DNA from: Prevotella sp. UBA3288
GTDB taxonomy: Bacteria; Bacteroidota; Bacteroidia; Bacteroidales; Bacteroidaceae
Assembly (NCBI GenBank): GCA_002361655.1
Contig: DETM01000020.1
Span: 20,345 to 27,537 of the forward strand
DNA: 7,193 nucleotides
Direction of reading: 5' to 3'
Shown piece by piece: positions 1-5,402 of this stretch (within the stretch, counting starts at the first letter, position 1; each line of letters begins with the position of its first letter). Below the pieces are notes generated by a model, which made no database searches, was not told where the DNA came from, and saw only the letters and a list, made by a program, of their open reading frames with translations. Position numbers and translations under genes: made by a program.

Positions 1-162
1 CCCAATCCCAATCCGGAGAACAAGGAGTTGCTCATCATCCCTGGAGCCACCCACTGCGACCTTTACGATGGCGGCTATACGGAACTCGTAGGTAAGGGCG
101 AGCCCAAGAACCTCATCCCCTGGGACAAACTGGCCGACTTTTTCAGCAAGAATCTGAAGTAA
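1..162 (+). CDS. Alpha/beta hydrolase, C-terminal end (partial)
   Basis: The reading frame is open from the first base and stops at TAA 160-162, giving the last 53 residues of a protein that begins before the window. It contains GATHCDLYD (residues 15-23 of the fragment). This is the usual setting of the catalytic histidine in alpha/beta hydrolases of the dienelactone-hydrolase/YcjY-like type: a beta strand (LLIIPG), then the His loop, then a closing helix (WDKLADFFSKNL). That helix is the normal C-terminus of the fold, so the end looks intact. The nucleophile and acid residues lie outside the window, so substrate and localisation are unknown. A hairpin follows within 25 bases, so the gene is probably transcribed apart from the efflux operon. 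The family call rests on one motif and the closing helix. Confidence 0.7.
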   Translation, partial: PNPNPENKELLIIPGATHCDLYDGGYTELVGKGEPKNLIPWDKLADFFSKNLK

Positions 163-183
163 GGCTTGTCTGCGAAACTGCTC

Positions 184-225
184 ACGCCCGGCCATTTGCA
201 AGAGCGCTTGCACATGGCTGGGCGT
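184..225 (+). terminator. Long hairpin after the hydrolase gene, probable terminator
   Basis: Arms 184-202 and 207-225 pair over 19 positions with one G-U wobble and one U-C mismatch around an AGCG loop. The 3' side (AATTGTAGTTTTGTA) is only moderately T-rich, so this is not a textbook intrinsic terminator. Its position 21 bases after the hydrolase stop still makes termination or 3'-end protection the best reading. Confidence 0.55.
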
Positions 226-238
226 AATTGTAGTTTTG
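208..238 (+). promoter_or_regulatory. Candidate distal promoter of the efflux operon
   Basis: TAGTTTTG (231-238) matches the Bacteroidetes -7 consensus TAnnTTTG. A TTG (208-210) sits exactly 20 bases upstream, the expected -33 spacing. The -33 element lies inside the preceding hairpin. If active, transcription would begin near 245 and give a leader of about 150 bases carrying the nested inverted repeats described separately. This rests on consensus only; the proximal box at 358-365 is the competing choice. Confidence 0.35.
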
Positions 239-307
239 TACGATTCTATTGCAAAATTGGTATATTCCTGCGAGAAAACTAAGGAGGAATAACGATAATC
301 GTACAAA
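235..307. repeat. 11-bp perfect inverted repeat with a nested 7-bp inverted repeat
   Basis: TTTGTACGATT (235-245) is repeated as its exact reverse complement AATCGTACAAA (297-307), with 51 bases between. Inside lies a second pair, TATTCCT (263-269) and AGGAATA (285-291). An AAGGAGG at 281-287 resembles a strong ribosome-binding site but has no usable start codon after it. The arrangement could be a structured 5' leader, a protein-binding site or the ends of a small invertible segment. The sequence alone does not decide. Confidence 0.5.
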
Positions 308-338
308 TTCATAATCTTTTCATACAAGTTAGTAATCA

Positions 339-365
339 TTGTCTCGCGATAATGGTGTATATTTG
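339..365 (+). promoter_or_regulatory. Candidate proximal promoter for the efflux operon
   Basis: TATATTTG (358-365), followed by CAACATG, fits the Bacteroidetes -7 box TAnnTTTG in a typical sequence setting. The best TTG upstream (339-341) is 16 bases away, somewhat short of the usual 19-21, so the -33 element is weak. A start site near 372 would leave a leader of about 22 bases before the ATG at 394. It would also exclude the in-frame ATG codons at 352 and 370 from the message. Confidence 0.5.
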
Positions 366-393
366 CAACATGGAAATCAAGAACAATATCAAT

Positions 394-1761
394 ATGAAAA
401 GAAGAGTACTTACTTTCGCTTTGGCCATTGGCTGCCTGACAGCACAGGGGCAGACATTGGAGGAGTGCTGGCAGGCTGCGGAGAAGAATTATCCGCTGAT
501 CCGACAGTATGGTCTCATCGAGAAGACAACAGCGCTGACGGTGGCCAACCTCCAGAAGGGCTGGCTGCCGCAGGTGTCGGCACAGGCACAGGCAACCTAT
601 CAGAGCGATGTAACGGCATGGCCCGACGAGATGAAGACCATGATGACGGGTATGGGCATCGACATGAAGGGATTGAAGAAAGACCAGTACCGCGTAGGAA
701 TCGACGTGCAGCAGACCATCTATGACGGTGGCGCCATCAGCAGTCAGAAGCAGGTGGCACGGAGCCAAGGCAAGGTGCAGGAAGCACAGACGGAAGTGAA
801 TCTGTATGCCGTGCGCCGCCGTGTGAACGAGTTATATTTCTCGTTGCTCATGCTGGAAGAGCAGATGCTGCTGAACCGCGACCTGCAGGAACTGCTGGCT
901 GGCAACGAACGGAAACTGCAGGCCATGGTGAAAGGCGGAACGGCGGCAGAAAGCGACTGGCAGAACGTCAGGGCAGAACGGTTGAACGTGGTTCAGCAGG
1001 CCACCAGTCTTGCATCGCAGAAGCGGATGCTGACGACAATGCTCTCGACATTCTGCGGCATGGAGGTGAAGGAAATACAGAAAAGTGAAGAATTCAGAGT
1101 GAAGAGTGAAGCGCTCGACCTCTGGTCGCTTGCTACCGAAGGGACGCAAGAATTTGCTGCCGCCATATCACCCGTGGGCGATTCTTCACTCTTCACTCTT
1201 CACTCTTCACCTAACCGTCCTGAAATGCGTCTCTTCGATGCGCAACTGCGATTGGCTGATGCACAGGAGAAAGGGCTCAATTCGGCACTGATGCCGCGGC
1301 TTGGCGTGTTTGCCCAGGGCTATTACGGCTATCCTGGCCTGAACATGTTCGACGACATGATGCGCCACCGATGGAGTCTGAACGGCGTGATTGGTGCCCG
1401 TCTCACTTGGAATATCGGGGCGCTCTATACGCGTAAGAACGACAAGGCGAAACTGCAGTTGCAGCGCGAGATGACGGAGTCGAACCGCGAGGTGTTTCTC
1501 TTCAACAACCGCTTAGAGCAGATTCAGCAGCAGGAGGAGATAGCCCGCTACAGGAAACTGATGGCCGACGACGAGGAGATTATCACGTTGCGCTCGGCTG
1601 TAAGGAAGGCTGCCGAATCGAAACTCGCGCACGGCATCATCGACGTGAACGACCTGTTGCGCGAAATCAACCAGGAGAACGCTGCCCGTGTGCAGCAGTC
1701 GATACACGAGATAGAAATGCTGAAGGAGATATACGACAATAAATTCACGACAAACCAATAA
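394..1761 (+). CDS. TolC-family outer-membrane efflux channel
   Basis: This 455-residue protein is the likely outer-membrane and periplasmic tunnel of the exporter encoded downstream. The start at 394 is preferred over in-frame ATGs at 352 and 370 because it directly opens a signal peptide (KRR, hydrophobic stretch, cleavage near TAQG/QT) and lies after the proximal promoter. Mature QTLEECWQAAEKNYPLI is the characteristic TolC-family opening. Two similar halves follow, rich in long amphipathic helices; the second begins near NRPEMRLFDAQLRLADAQ and ends with the helix containing KLAHGIIDVNDLLREINQENAARVQQ. About 455 residues is normal for the family. A cysteine at residue 14 (AIGC) gives a weak lipobox, but signal-peptidase-I cleavage looks more natural. 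Between the halves, residues about 230-272 are flanked by two complementary low-complexity repeats (1084-1111 and 1182-1210). The adaptor gene begins four bases after the stop, so coupled translation is likely. Confidence 0.9.
   Translation: MKRRVLTFALAIGCLTAQGQTLEECWQAAEKNYPLIRQYGLIEKTTALTVANLQKGWLPQVSAQAQATYQSDVTAWPDEMKTMMTGMGIDMKGLKKDQYRVGIDVQQTIYDGGAISSQKQVARSQGKVQEAQTEVNLYAVRRRVNELYFSLLMLEEQMLLNRDLQELLAGNERKLQAMVKGGTAAESDWQNVRAERLNVVQQATSLASQKRMLTTMLSTFCGMEVKEIQKSEEFRVKSEALDLWSLATEGTQEFAAAISPVGDSSLFTLHSSPNRPEMRLFDAQLRLADAQEKGLNSALMPRLGVFAQGYYGYPGLNMFDDMMRHRWSLNGVIGARLTWNIGALYTRKNDKAKLQLQREMTESNREVFLFNNRLEQIQQQEEIARYRKLMADDEEIITLRSAVRKAAESKLAHGIIDVNDLLREINQENAARVQQSIHEIEMLKEIYDNKFTTNQ
1084..1111 (+). 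repeat. GAAGAGTGAAG-type repeat in the channel gene (left copy)
   Basis: AGTGAAG, then AATTC, then AGAGTGAAGAGTGAAG (1096-1111), encoding KSEEFRVKSEA. The last 16 bases are the exact reverse complement of 1184-1199 in the copy 72 bases downstream, so the message can fold back here. The same peptide style (KSEE..VKSEE) recurs in the ATPase gene. Confidence 0.85.
1182..1210 (-). repeat. GAAGAGTGAAG-type repeat in the channel gene (right, inverted copy)
   Basis: TTCTTCAC followed by three CTCTTCAC-like units, encoding DSSLFTLHSSP. It is the complementary orientation of the element at 1084-1111 and pairs with it perfectly over 16 bases (1096-1111 with 1184-1199). The sequence between, residues about 240-262, looks like an ordinary inter-half linker. 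Confidence 0.85.
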
Positions 1762-1765
1762 TAGT

Positions 1766-2656
1766 ATGAAAAAGATATATGTACTGGCAGGCACGGCACT
1801 GATGATGGCTGCCTGCGGAGGAAACGAGAAAGCGTATGATGCCACTGGCACGTTTGAGGCTACGGAAACCACCGTGTTTGCGGAGCAGAGCGGTGCCCTG
1901 CTGACATTCAATGTCAACGAGGGCGACAGCATCGGGCAAGACCAGGAGGTGGGACTGATAGACACCACGCAGACGTGGTTGAAGATTCAGCAGTTGGGAG
2001 CCACCAAGCAGGTGTATCAGAGCCAGAAGCCCGACATGGAACGGCAAATAGCCGCCACGCGCCAACAACTGGCAAAGGCCCAGCAGGACGAGCAGCGCTA
2101 CCGCGAACTGGTGGCCGACGGTGCGGCTCCCTCGAAGATGCTCGACGACGCCACCAGTCAGGTGAAGGTGTTGCAGAAACAGTTAGATGCGCAAGTGTCA
2201 ACTCTCAACACTCAACTTTCAACGCTCAACTCTCAACTTTCGACAGCCGATGTACAGATAGAACAATTGCGCGACATGCTTCGCAAATGCCACGTCACTG
2301 CACCCACCAAGGGCACCGTCTTGGAGAAATATGTGGAGCGTGGCGAGTTTGTGGCAACGGGCAAGCCGCTGTTCAAGGTGGCCGACACGCAGAACATGTA
2401 TCTTCGTGCCTACGTCACCTCGGCTCAACTGCAAACGGTCAAGTTAGGTCAGCAGGTGAAGGTATTTGCCGACTATGGCGATCAGCAGAAGAAGGAGTAC
2501 GACGGCACCGTAGCATGGATTTCCTCGCGCTCGGAGTTCACGCCCAAGACCATCCTGACCGACGACGAGCGTGCCGACCTGGTGTATGCCGTGAAGATAG
2601 CCGTGAGAAACGACGGTTATATAAAAATAGGTATGTACGGGGAGGTCAAGTTCTAA
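1766..2656 (+). CDS. HlyD-family periplasmic adaptor lipoprotein (YbhG-like)
   Basis: This 296-residue membrane-fusion protein would join the ABC-2 pump to the TolC channel. The N-terminus has a lysine-rich start and the lipobox MAAC, so Cys17 is the probable lipid anchor. The first biotinyl-lipoyl half follows (SGALLTFNVNEGDSIGQDQEVGLID, about residues 36-68). An extended helical hairpin runs from about 72 to 172. The second lipoyl half is VTAPTKGTVLEKYVERGEFVATGKPLFKV. The C-terminal beta-barrel region contains SRSEFTPKTILTDDERADLVYAVKI, typical of adaptors paired with ABC-2 exporters. The protein is slightly shorter than E. coli YbhG as I recall it. Residues 145-160 (STLNTQLSTLNSQLST) come from a tandem nucleotide repeat at the coiled-coil hairpin. 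The gene starts four bases after the channel stop; 128 bases of repeat-rich DNA follow it. Confidence 0.9.
   Translation: MKKIYVLAGTALMMAACGGNEKAYDATGTFEATETTVFAEQSGALLTFNVNEGDSIGQDQEVGLIDTTQTWLKIQQLGATKQVYQSQKPDMERQIAATRQQLAKAQQDEQRYRELVADGAAPSKMLDDATSQVKVLQKQLDAQVSTLNTQLSTLNSQLSTADVQIEQLRDMLRKCHVTAPTKGTVLEKYVERGEFVATGKPLFKVADTQNMYLRAYVTSAQLQTVKLGQQVKVFADYGDQQKKEYDGTVAWISSRSEFTPKTILTDDERADLVYAVKIAVRNDGYIKIGMYGEVKF
2197..2243 (+). repeat. CAACTCTCAAC-type tandem repeat in the adaptor gene
   Basis: Imperfect tandem units of TCAACTCTCAAC, TCAACTTTCAAC and TCAACTCTCAAC type encode STLNTQLSTLNSQLST (residues 145-160). The peptide is compatible with a helix and falls in the predicted coiled-coil hairpin, where length changes are usually tolerated. 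Confidence 0.85.
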
Positions 2657-2657
2657 T

Positions 2658-2784
2658 TTACGATTTAACGATTTACAATTTACGATCTGTTGTTCAATTT
2701 GATTATTGGGATATTTCGTATAGTTGTAAATAGTAAAAACCGAAATCGTAAATAAATAGTAAATCGTAAATAGTCAAATAGTAA
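2658..2784. repeat. ATCGTAA-type repeats filling the adaptor-ATPase gap
   Basis: The left part (2658-2686) is four tandem units TTACGAT, TTAACGAT, TTACAAT, TTACGAT. The right part (2745-2784) carries the complementary orientation: ATCGTAA at 2745-2751 and 2763-2769, then ATAGTCA and ATAGTAA running directly into the ATG of the ATPase gene. The two sides can pair as an imperfect hairpin around about 58 bases. I see no convincing promoter or terminator here; TCAATTTG at 2694-2701 is only a near match to a -7 box. The A-rich right end probably serves as the ribosome-binding region. Confidence 0.8.
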
Positions 2785-4305
2785 ATGAACAAGGTGAATG
2801 CAATAGAAGTGAATCATGTGAGCAAAAACTACGGACAGGTGAAGGCACTTGACGACGTGTCGTTCACAGTCTCGAAGGGTGAGGTATTCGGGCTCATCGG
2901 GCCTGACGGCGCAGGCAAGACCACGATGTTCCGCATACTGTGTTCGCTGCTGCTGCCGGAGACGGGCAAGGCATCGGTAGACGGCTTCGATATTGTCAGC
3001 CAGATGCGCGAGGTGCGCTGCCGCGTAGGCTACATGCCGGGCAAGTTCTCGCTCTATCAAGATTTGACTGTCGAGGAGAACCTGAAGTTCTTCGCCACGC
3101 TGTTTGGCACTACCGTGGAGGCGGGCTACGACTCCATTAAAGCCATCTACTCGCAGATAGAACGGTTCCGCGGCCGTAAAGCCGGTGCCCTGTCGGGCGG
3201 CATGAAACAGAAGTTGGCACTCTCCTGTGCATTGGTCCACTCGCCCAGCGTGCTCTTCCTCGACGAGCCCACCACGGGTGTCGATCCCGTGAGCCGCAAG
3301 GAGTTGTGGGAGATGCTCCTGACGCTGAAGGAGCGAGGCATCACCATCGTAGCCTCCACGCCTTATCTCGACGAGGTGCGCTGCTGCGAGCGCGTAGCCT
3401 TTCTCGACCACGGACAGATACGCGGCATTGACACGACGGCGGTGATACTCGACACGTTCAGGGAGGTGTTTAACCCAGCCCCCCTGTCGTCCCCCGAGGG
3501 GGACACAACAGACACTCCCCAGAATACTATAGAAGCCCCCTCGGGGGCCGTAGGGGGGGCGTCCGCCGACAACGTGATTGAGGTGGAGCACTTGGTGAAG
3601 GCGTTCGGTACGTTTCACGCTGTGGATGACATCTCGTTCAGCGTCAGGCGTGGCGAAATCTTCGGTTTCCTTGGTGCCAATGGGGCCGGCAAGACCACCG
3701 CCATGCACATGCTGACGGGACTGAACCAGCCCACAAGCGGCACGGGCACCGTCTGTGGCTACGACATCCGCACCCAGCATGAGCAGATTAAGAAGCATAT
3801 CGGCTATATGTCGCAGAAGTTCTCGCTCTACGAAGACTTGACTGTCAGCGAGAACATCCGACTCTTTGCCGGCATCTACGGCATGAAAAGTGAAGAGATA
3901 AAAGTGAAGAGTGAAGAGTTGCTGCGCCGCTTGCAATTCACGGAACATAAAGACACGCTGGTCAGGAATCTGCCGTTAGGGTGGAAGCAGAAGTTGGCAT
4001 TCTCCGTTTCGATATTCCACGAACCCGGCGTGGTATTCCTCGACGAACCGACAGGCGGTGTCGATCCTGCCACGCGTCGCCAGTTCTGGGAACTCATCTA
4101 CGACGCTGCCGCACGGGGCATCACTGTCTTCGTCACTACCCACTATATGGACGAGGCCGAATACTGCGACCGCATCTCCATCATGGTCGATGGCAAGATC
4201 AGTGCCATCGGCACGCCCGACGAATTGAAAGAGCAATTCCATCAGCCCGACATAGACCACGTATTCACCTATCTGGCACGACAGGCCACCCGCTCAAGCG
4301 ATTAA
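2785..4305 (+). CDS. Tandem ABC-type ATPase (YbhF-like, two fused nucleotide-binding domains)
   Basis: This 506-residue cytoplasmic protein carries both ATPase halves of the exporter. Domain 1 (about 6-228) has Walker A GPDGAGKTT (39-47), signature LSGGMKQ (136-142) and Walker B VLFLDEP (156-162), but Pro193 in STPYLDE where the switch histidine normally lies. Domain 2 (about 264-500) has Walker A GANGAGKTT (297-305), an altered signature LPLGWKQ (396-402), Walker B VVFLDEP (416-422) and an intact switch histidine, His453, in TTHYMDEAE. The tandem form with LPLGW in the second signature is characteristic of YbhF-like proteins. If the halves pair head to tail, one ATP site is complete (domain 2 Walker A and His453 with the domain 1 signature) and the other degenerate. 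The linker (about 231-262) is encoded by a GC-rich palindromic element, and residues 368-379 by a GAAGAGTGAAG repeat. The first permease starts three bases after the stop. Confidence 0.93.
   Translation: MNKVNAIEVNHVSKNYGQVKALDDVSFTVSKGEVFGLIGPDGAGKTTMFRILCSLLLPETGKASVDGFDIVSQMREVRCRVGYMPGKFSLYQDLTVEENLKFFATLFGTTVEAGYDSIKAIYSQIERFRGRKAGALSGGMKQKLALSCALVHSPSVLFLDEPTTGVDPVSRKELWEMLLTLKERGITIVASTPYLDEVRCCERVAFLDHGQIRGIDTTAVILDTFREVFNPAPLSSPEGDTTDTPQNTIEAPSGAVGGASADNVIEVEHLVKAFGTFHAVDDISFSVRRGEIFGFLGANGAGKTTAMHMLTGLNQPTSGTGTVCGYDIRTQHEQIKKHIGYMSQKFSLYEDLTVSENIRLFAGIYGMKSEEIKVKSEELLRRLQFTEHKDTLVRNLPLGWKQKLAFSVSIFHEPGVVFLDEPTGGVDPATRRQFWELIYDAAARGITVFVTTHYMDEAEYCDRISIMVDGKISAIGTPDELKEQFHQPDIDHVFTYLARQATRSSD
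3478..3560. repeat. GC-rich inverted-repeat element in the inter-domain linker
   Basis: Arms 3478-3502 and 3536-3560 are 25 bases each and match as inverted repeats at 21 positions. They include a perfect 12-base inner part, CCCCCGAGGGGG against CCCCCTCGGGGG. The intervening 33 bases are 3503-3535. The element encodes a Pro/Ser/Gly/Thr-rich linker, roughly APLSSPEGDTTDT through EAPSGAVGGAS, between the two ATPase domains. Its composition is unlike the surrounding coding sequence. Confidence 0.85.
3886..3919 (+). repeat. GAAGAGTGAAG-type repeat in ATPase domain 2
   Basis: AAAAGTGAAGAG, then ATA, then AAAGTGAAGAGTGAAGAG encode KSEEIKVKSEEL (residues 368-379). It lies in the helical subdomain before the signature, where relatives carry a variable charged helix, so the fold should not be disturbed. 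It is nearly the same DNA and peptide as 1084-1111 in the channel gene. Confidence 0.85.
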
Positions 4306-4308
4306 ATT

Positions 4309-5376
4309 ATGAAACAGTTTGTCAGTTTTGTCATCAAAGAAACCAAGCACATCATGCGCGACAAGCGCACGATGCTCATTCTCTTCGGCATGCCGGTGGT
4401 GATGATGCTCCTCTTCGGCTTCGCCATCACCACCGACGTGAAGGATGTGCGCACGGTGGTTGTCACTTCGCAGATGGACCATCAGACACGACAAGCCGTG
4501 GAGCGGCTCTCGCAATCGGAGTACTTCACCATCACCACCACCGTCCATACACCACAGGAAGCCGAGCGGCTTATCCGCAGTCAGAAGGCGGATATGGCCG
4601 TAGTGTTCGCCAGTGACTTTGCCAGCAAAAAGAATGGCCTGCAACTGATAGTCGACGGCAGTGACCCCAACATGGCTCAGCAGTGGACTAACTATGCGCA
4701 GCAGACTATTCTCTCACCTCTCACTCCTCACCACTCACCTCTTTCCACCAAACTCCTCTACAACCCGCAGATGAAGTCGGCCTACAACTTCGTACCGGCC
4801 ATCATGGGCATGCTGTTGATGCTCATCTGCGCCATGATGACCTCTATCTCGATTGTCCGTGAGAAGGAGCGGGGTACCATGGAGGTGTTGCTCGTGTCGC
4901 CCGTCAGACCGCTGATGGTGATTATCGCTAAGGCCGTGCCCTACCTGATGCTGGCCTTCGCCATCCTCATCGTCATCCTGCTCATGGCCCGCTATGTGCT
5001 TGGCGTGCCGCTTGCCGGTTCTCTGTTCTGGATTATCGTGGTGAGTATCATCTATATCCTGCTGGCACTCTCGTTGGGTTTGCTCATCTCCAATGTTGCA
5101 CAGACGCAACTCGTAGCCCTGCTGCTCTCGGCCATGGTACTGCTCATGCCCGTGGTGATGCTCTCGGGCATGATGTTCCCTGTAGAGTCGATGCCCACCA
5201 TTCTGCAGTGGATAGCCGCCGTGGTTCCGCCCCGCTACTACATCGATGCCATGCGTAAACTGATGATTATGGGTGTGGGCATCAGCGAGGTGACCAAGGA
5301 AGTCGCCATCCTCGTCATTATGACCGTCCTACTGCTCACCGTTGCCCTCAAGAAGTTTAATGTCAGACTAGAGTAA
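4309..5376 (+). CDS. ABC-2 family exporter permease 1 (YbhS-like)
   Basis: This 355-residue inner-membrane protein has the ABC-2 permease layout. A short cytoplasmic start (FVIKETKHIMRDKRT) precedes TM1 (about 22-40). A periplasmic domain follows (about 41-160), with a fold typical of this class (VVVTSQMDHQTRQAVERLSQSEYF). TM2 is about 161-182, then the conserved cytoplasmic loop EKERGTMEVLLVSPV (185-199), then TM3 to TM5 (about 205-290). PPRYYIDAMRKLMI comes before the last helix (about 331-349). It should pair with permease 2 and be driven by the fused ATPase. The start three bases after the ATPase stop indicates coupled translation. Residues about 135-147 (LSPLTPHHSPLST) are encoded by a low-complexity repeat just before TM2, matching the place of the repeat in permease 2. 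Confidence 0.92.
   Translation: MKQFVSFVIKETKHIMRDKRTMLILFGMPVVMMLLFGFAITTDVKDVRTVVVTSQMDHQTRQAVERLSQSEYFTITTTVHTPQEAERLIRSQKADMAVVFASDFASKKNGLQLIVDGSDPNMAQQWTNYAQQTILSPLTPHHSPLSTKLLYNPQMKSAYNFVPAIMGMLLMLICAMMTSISIVREKERGTMEVLLVSPVRPLMVIIAKAVPYLMLAFAILIVILLMARYVLGVPLAGSLFWIIVVSIIYILLALSLGLLISNVAQTQLVALLLSAMVLLMPVVMLSGMMFPVESMPTILQWIAAVVPPRYYIDAMRKLMIMGVGISEVTKEVAILVIMTVLLLTVALKKFNVRLE
4711..4747 (+). repeat. CTCACCTCTCACTCC-type repeat in permease 1
   Basis: A pyrimidine-rich run of imperfect CTCAC units (CTCTCACCTCTCACTCC then TCACCACTCACC) encodes LSPLTPHHSPLS in the periplasmic domain, shortly before LLYNP and TM2. It is a degenerate relative in style, not an exact copy, of the CTTCACTC repeats in the neighbouring genes. 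Confidence 0.7.
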
Positions 5377-5379
5377 TAA

Positions 5380-5402
5380 AATCGTAAATCCGTAAATCGT
5401 AA
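5380..5402 (+). repeat. ATCGTAA tandem repeat immediately before permease 2
   Basis: ATCGTAA (5381-5387), ATCCGTAA (5388-5395) and ATCGTAA (5396-5402) run directly into ATG at 5403, so the start codon occupies the place of the next unit's ATC. This is the same repeat type as in the adaptor-ATPase gap. There is no separate Shine-Dalgarno site; the A-rich repeat probably serves ribosome binding. Confidence 0.8.

Noticed and set aside
281..287. AAGGAGG as a ribosome-binding site for a small gene
   Set aside because: No ATG, GTG or TTG lies at usable distance downstream, so I treat it as part of the nested inverted repeat.
352..393. Upstream in-frame starts (352 and 370) for the channel gene
   Set aside because: They would put a polar extension before a good signal peptide, and the -7 box at 358-365 overlaps them. 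ATG 394 fits better.
2658..2784. CRISPR-like or iteron-like array in the intergenic repeats
   Set aside because: Units are only 7-8 bases, run without unique spacers and occur in both orientations. The same type recurs before permease 2, so this is a dispersed low-complexity repeat.
2680..3948. Long minus-strand open frame of 422 codons opposite the ATPase gene
   Set aside because: It is antisense to a clear ABC ATPase with all motifs. Its translation is low-complexity and matches no fold I recognise. Strong codon bias on the sense strand explains the lack of stops.
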